From Lachnoclostridium sp. UBA1308 (lineage in GTDB: Bacteria > Bacillota > Clostridia > Lachnospirales > Lachnospiraceae): DNA of 64,000 nucleotides. How positions within the stretch are numbered: position 1 is the first letter of the stretch; every line of letters begins with the position of its first letter. The translations under genes and the position numbers were made by a program. Positions 60,997 to 64,000 of the stretch are shown piece by piece. The notes under the pieces were generated by a model. That model made no database searches. It was not told where the DNA came from and saw nothing but the letters and a program-made list of their open reading frames with translations. The stretch covers positions 1 through 64,000 of the forward strand of contig DBTU01000023.1 of NCBI GenBank assembly GCA_002307215.1, written 5' to 3'.

Positions 60997-62157
60997 ATGA
61001 ATGAAAATAGCATTACAAAATTATTATATGAGGACAAGGAAATCATTCTGATTGCGACTGCTCATGTTTCACATGATAGTGTAGAGCTTGTAAAACAGGT
61101 AATTGCAGAGGAGCGACCGGACAGTGTGTGCATTGAACTTGATGAGGGAAGATTTCAAAATATTCAAAATCCAAAAGCATGGGAAAATACAGATATTATT
61201 AAAATCATAAAAACACACAAAGTTGGATTTCTTATAGCCAATCTTATACTTTCGTCCTATCAGAAAAAGATTGCCAAGAAGTTAAATACACAAGTTGGAG
61301 GTGAAATGCTTCAGGGCATAGAGAGTGCTAAGGAAATCGGAGCTAATCTTGTATTGGCGGACAGAAATATTCAGACGACTTTACTTCGTATTTGGCGTAA
61401 AACGGGTTTTTTTAGTAAGGTTAAATTATTAATGAGTTTGTTTTTCTCATCGAAGGATGATACTGAAGTATCAGATCAAGATATTCAAGATTTACTGCAG
61501 GAGGATATGCTGGAGTCAGCAATAGCCGGCTTGAAAGAACAATTTCCTCAAATTGGAGAAATACTGATTCACGAGCGCGATCAGTATCTTGCATCCAAAA
61601 TAAAAGAAGCTCCCGGTGGAAAAATTGTTGCAGTGTTAGGGGGGGCGCATGTCCCGGGCGTTAAAAAAGAGATATATCAAGAACAAAATATTGAGGAAAT
61701 ATCGGTCGTCCCACCCACAGGCCGATTTTCTAAAGTTGCAGGCTGGATTGTACCTATCTTCATAACCGGTCTTTTTGTTTATTCCTTTGCTATAAATATG
61801 CATACAGGTTTACAGCACTTATCGTTATGGATATTATGGACAGGTGCATTGGCGGCTCTCTTTGCTGCACTCTCTTTGGCGCATCCGTTAAGTATTCTCA
61901 CTGCGTTTGTAGCTGCACCTATTACCACGTTGCACCCACTTCTGGCCTGCGGATGGTTTGCCGGATTGGTAGAAGCCACAATAAAAAAACCGACAGTAAA
62001 AGATGTTCAGAATATGCAGACAGATATATTCAGTCTAAAAGGTATTTTTACAAATAGATTTATTAAAACCATTTTAATTATTGCAATGACGAATATTGGT
62101 GCTTCCATAGGTGCTTTTGTTGCGGGAATGGATATTATTAAAAATTTAGTGAAATAA
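60997..62157 (+). CDS. TraB-family membrane protein
   Basis: 386 aa. The N-terminal 240 residues have the TraB/PrgY pattern: ILIATAHVSHDSVELVKQVI, then ERPDSVCIELDEGRF and the closing GGKIVAVLGGAHVPGVKKEI, with the conserved His and Glu residues of a putative metal-dependent fold. The C-terminal part contains about four to five membrane helices (GWIVPIFITGLFVYSFAI onward). In enterococci the related TraB/PrgY proteins block a self-produced peptide pheromone; in other bacteria and archaea their role is unknown. GGAG lies 6 nt before the ATG at 60997. A family 1 repeat follows. Confidence 0.88.
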   Translation: MNENSITKLLYEDKEIILIATAHVSHDSVELVKQVIAEERPDSVCIELDEGRFQNIQNPKAWENTDIIKIIKTHKVGFLIANLILSSYQKKIAKKLNTQVGGEMLQGIESAKEIGANLVLADRNIQTTLLRIWRKTGFFSKVKLLMSLFFSSKDDTEVSDQDIQDLLQEDMLESAIAGLKEQFPQIGEILIHERDQYLASKIKEAPGGKIVAVLGGAHVPGVKKEIYQEQNIEEISVVPPTGRFSKVAGWIVPIFITGLFVYSFAINMHTGLQHLSLWILWTGALAALFAALSLAHPLSILTAFVAAPITTLHPLLACGWFAGLVEATIKKPTVKDVQNMQTDIFSLKGIFTNRFIKTILIIAMTNIGASIGAFVAGMDIIKNLVK

Positions 62158-62191
62158 AAGAGAATTCAATTAGTATCTACTAATAGGAGAT

Positions 62192-62280
62192 TAGTGTGAA
62201 AATAAAAAGCTATTTTCACACGCAAATTTGTACCTGCGGCCCAAAGTTTGCAGGCTATGAAGAAAGGCATGGTTATTTTT
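62192..62280 (+). repeat. Dispersed structured element, family 1, copy E
   Basis: The 5' hairpin GTGTGAAAATA/TATTTTCACAC (loop AAAAGC) is followed by GCAAATTTGTACCTGCGGCC, CAAAGTTTGCAGGCTATGAA and GAAAGGCATGGTTATTTTT, immediately before the ATG at 62281. TTTG/CAAA and CCTGC/GCAGG interleave as in copies A and B. Its last 35 nt match the end of copy C. Confidence 0.8.
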
Positions 62281-63189
62281 ATGAAAATAGACCGACTTAT
62301 GGCCATAACCATGTATTTGCTCAACCGTGAGATTGTCAGTGCATCAACCTTGGCCGAGCGATTTGAAGTATCTAAAAGGACCATACAAAGGGATATTGAA
62401 GTTCTGAATCAAGCCGGAATTCCAATTGTTGCAACTTACGGAGCAGAGGGTGGATATGAAATCATGGATGGCTTCAAGCTCACGAAACAAATTGCCGGGG
62501 TGGATGATTACCTCAATATTATTACAGCCCTTAAGGGACTAAGTACAGCATATGAAAATGATAAAATCAGTGAAACACTTGAAAAAGCTCTTACGATTAT
62601 GCAGAGTGGGGAGCAGAGGATATTTGTTGATTTTTCCGTGGCAAGGGAAGGTGTCTCTGTAAAAGAATACCTAAGCATGATAGAGAAAGCAATTTTTGAT
62701 AAATCAAGCTTAAGAATAGATTATGTTAGTGCTGAGCAGTTAGTGTCTACACGACAGGTTGAGCCGCTTGCACTTTCTTATCAATGGTATGCTTGGTACC
62801 TGTTTGCATATTGTACGAGAAAACAGGATTACAGGCTATTCAAACTGCAAAGGATTGTAAAATGCGAACCCGTGCCAGGAATTTTTACGAAGGAGCATGG
62901 CAATATAGAGGAATTAATGAAGATAAAATCAGAGACTGATCAAAGAAAGTATTATCATATTCATTTATTATGTAAAAATGAAATTCGCCAGCAGGTACTT
63001 GAGTATCTGAACGGTAATATTATAGAAGAACACGAGAACGGTGATTTTATCATCACAATGAATGTGCCTTATGAACGTATGTGGTTTTCTCTGCTTATGG
63101 GTTTCGGTGATCAGATACAGGTGCTTGAACCGGAGGAATTAAAAGTTCTGTTAAAACAAAAAGCGGAAGGAATTCTGTCTATTTATTAA
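62281..63189 (+). CDS. WYL-domain transcriptional regulator 2
   Basis: 302 aa. HTH_11 at the N-terminus (MAITMYLLNREIVSASTLAE, then RFEVSKRTIQRDIEVLNQAG), then the WYL domain (REVEPLALSYQWYAWYLFAY-type segment at about residues 155-180) and a C-terminal WCX-like part (FSLLMGFGDQIQVLEPEELK). Its start codon directly follows a family 1 element, and the SD is part of the element. An in-frame codon at 62248 was rejected because it lies inside the repeat. It is followed by the DUF3795-GNAT gene 62 nt on, probably co-transcribed. Confidence 0.9.
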   Translation: MKIDRLMAITMYLLNREIVSASTLAERFEVSKRTIQRDIEVLNQAGIPIVATYGAEGGYEIMDGFKLTKQIAGVDDYLNIITALKGLSTAYENDKISETLEKALTIMQSGEQRIFVDFSVAREGVSVKEYLSMIEKAIFDKSSLRIDYVSAEQLVSTRQVEPLALSYQWYAWYLFAYCTRKQDYRLFKLQRIVKCEPVPGIFTKEHGNIEELMKIKSETDQRKYYHIHLLCKNEIRQQVLEYLNGNIIEEHENGDFIITMNVPYERMWFSLLMGFGDQIQVLEPEELKVLLKQKAEGILSIY

Positions 63190-63251
63190 ATGATGACATA
63201 CTGTTGTCGCTGTTGACCTGTTATCATTCCTGTAAAAAAGGAGATAATTCC

Positions 63252-64000
63252 GTGAGATTTTACGAAGAAAAGGATTTAGCATTATGTGGTTTAGCCTGTG
63301 TTTTATGTAGTCAAGAGGATTGCCCCGGCTGTAAGGCAAGAGGCTGTAAGGAAGGAAATGACTGTACGGTCTATCAATGTGCTATGGGCAAAGAACTTGA
63401 CGGATGCTACCGGTGCGACGAATTTCCCTGTGAGGAGAATATGCTTCAGAGTATTCGTATCAGAGCTTTTCTAAGGTTTGCAAAGGAACATGGTAAAGAG
63501 ACGCTTCTTGAACGGTTGCAGGACAATTATGTAAATGGTATCACCTACCATAAGCCGAACGGCTTAAAGGGTGACTATGATGAGTTGGATACCGAAGATG
63601 AAATCATACAGCTTATTCAATATGGAATGAGAAATCCATATCTAAAATGTCCGGTCTATGAAACAGAAAATTTTATTCTGCGATTGATAACAGAGGAGGA
63701 TACTGACGATCTATTCCTATGTTATTCTGATGTAAACGCACGCCCCGTGTTTAATTCGGATACTTGCACAAGCAATTTCTTTTATGATAATCTAGAAGAT
63801 ATGAGACACTGTGTAAAAATGTGGATAGACAGTTACAACCGGAAGGAATTCATTAGGTTTTCGGTTGTTGACAAGCACTCTCAGCATGCAGTCGGAACGA
63901 TTGAAATGTTTGGAATGATTGGAAAATATAAAACAAGCCGAGGAATTCTCAGGCTTGATATAGCATCAAAATACGAAAATCCGACATATCTTACTGAGTT
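63252..64000 (+). CDS. DUF3795 domain fused to GNAT acetyltransferase (partial, right edge)
   Basis: 249 codons are present, with no stop codon before the window ends. The start is GTG at 63252, with AAAGGAGAT 9 nt upstream. Residues 1-70 are a Cys-rich DUF3795 module: LALCGLACVLCSQEDCPGCK, CKEGNDCTVYQC and DGCYRCDEFPCEEN. A helical linker follows. From about residue 135 a GNAT-like domain begins (YETENFILRLITEEDTDDLF, then FSVVDKHSQHAVGTIEMFGM), resembling RimJ/RimL-type N-acetyltransferases. The acetyl-CoA loop should lie beyond the edge. This is the second DUF3795 fusion in five kilobases. Confidence 0.82.
   Translation, partial: MRFYEEKDLALCGLACVLCSQEDCPGCKARGCKEGNDCTVYQCAMGKELDGCYRCDEFPCEENMLQSIRIRAFLRFAKEHGKETLLERLQDNYVNGITYHKPNGLKGDYDELDTEDEIIQLIQYGMRNPYLKCPVYETENFILRLITEEDTDDLFLCYSDVNARPVFNSDTCTSNFFYDNLEDMRHCVKMWIDSYNRKEFIRFSVVDKHSQHAVGTIEMFGMIGKYKTSRGILRLDIASKYENPTYLTE

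Overview
The window reads as a chromosomal segment of a low-GC, anaerobic, motile Gram-positive of the class Clostridia, most likely a Lachnospiraceae relative. This is an inference from gene content: the LL-diaminopimelate aminotransferase route to meso-DAP, pyruvate formate-lyase with its activase, a cysteine T-box leader, the YesMN/LplB/YtcP-type sugar ABC module, mini-RNase III next to cysS, flagellar and chemotaxis genes, and TTGTAT/TTGACA-17-TATAAT promoters. No phage, integrase, intact IS element or CRISPR array is visible.

Layout. 0.2-2.3 kb: dapF-dapL (lysine/peptidoglycan precursor). 2.4-3.4 kb: a hairpin-rich repeat and a shortened flagellin-like gene. 3.9-5.3 kb: two-part threonine/serine exporter and a CopZ-like metal-binding protein. 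5.5-6.9 kb (minus): a secreted protein of unknown function and a broken secreted-protein gene. 7.2-11 kb: LD-carboxypeptidase, an LtaS-like membrane sulfatase and a PilZ protein. 11.3-17 kb: an SLH surface protein, a tandem-duplicated HlyD/MacA adaptor, and a MacB-type ATPase and permease. 17-21.6 kb: a large foldback sequence, a YtrA-type GntR regulator with its operator, an ABC pair, an anchored unknown protein and a CPBP protease. 21.7-23.4 kb (minus): a FliK-like gene behind a sigma-28-like promoter. 23.8-29.9 kb: gltB-gltD. 30.3-33.3 kb: pflB-pflA behind a probable Rex operator. 33.6-38.8 kb: chemoreceptor, histidine phosphatase and HelD-type helicase. 38.9-42.7 kb: tRNA-Met, ispF, Cys T-box, cysE-cysS-mrnC. 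43-47 kb: DUF4349 lipoprotein, two small minus-strand genes abutting a DinB remnant, a small secreted protein and a MATE pump. 47.4-54.6 kb: sugar-type ABC importer facing its probable YesMN two-component regulator. 54.9-58.3 kb: deoD-deoC-cdd and glyA. 58.4-64 kb: two WYL regulators, MmcQ/YjbR, a TraB-family protein and two different DUF3795 fusion proteins, the last cut by the window edge.

The strongest non-gene signal is a family of intergenic elements, about 80-105 nt each. Each has a variable 5' hairpin followed by a conserved block around TTTGTGCCTGCG, with CCTGC able to pair with a downstream GCAGG. Copies lie at about 5425-5503 (minus), 10973-11063, 19487-19592, 20421-20672 (degenerate cluster), 36508-36600 and 62192-62280. 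Every copy is on the sense strand of an adjacent gene, and several run directly into the start codon. A second, unrelated hairpin repeat occurs at 2443-2588 and, inverted, at about 40796-40860. I do not recognise either family. Two tandem 19-bp palindromes sit between the divergent FliK-like and gltB promoters.

Limits: all calls come from reading sequence and translations. No homology search, folding program or alignment was run. Start codons were chosen by Shine-Dalgarno (SD) spacing where alternatives exist.
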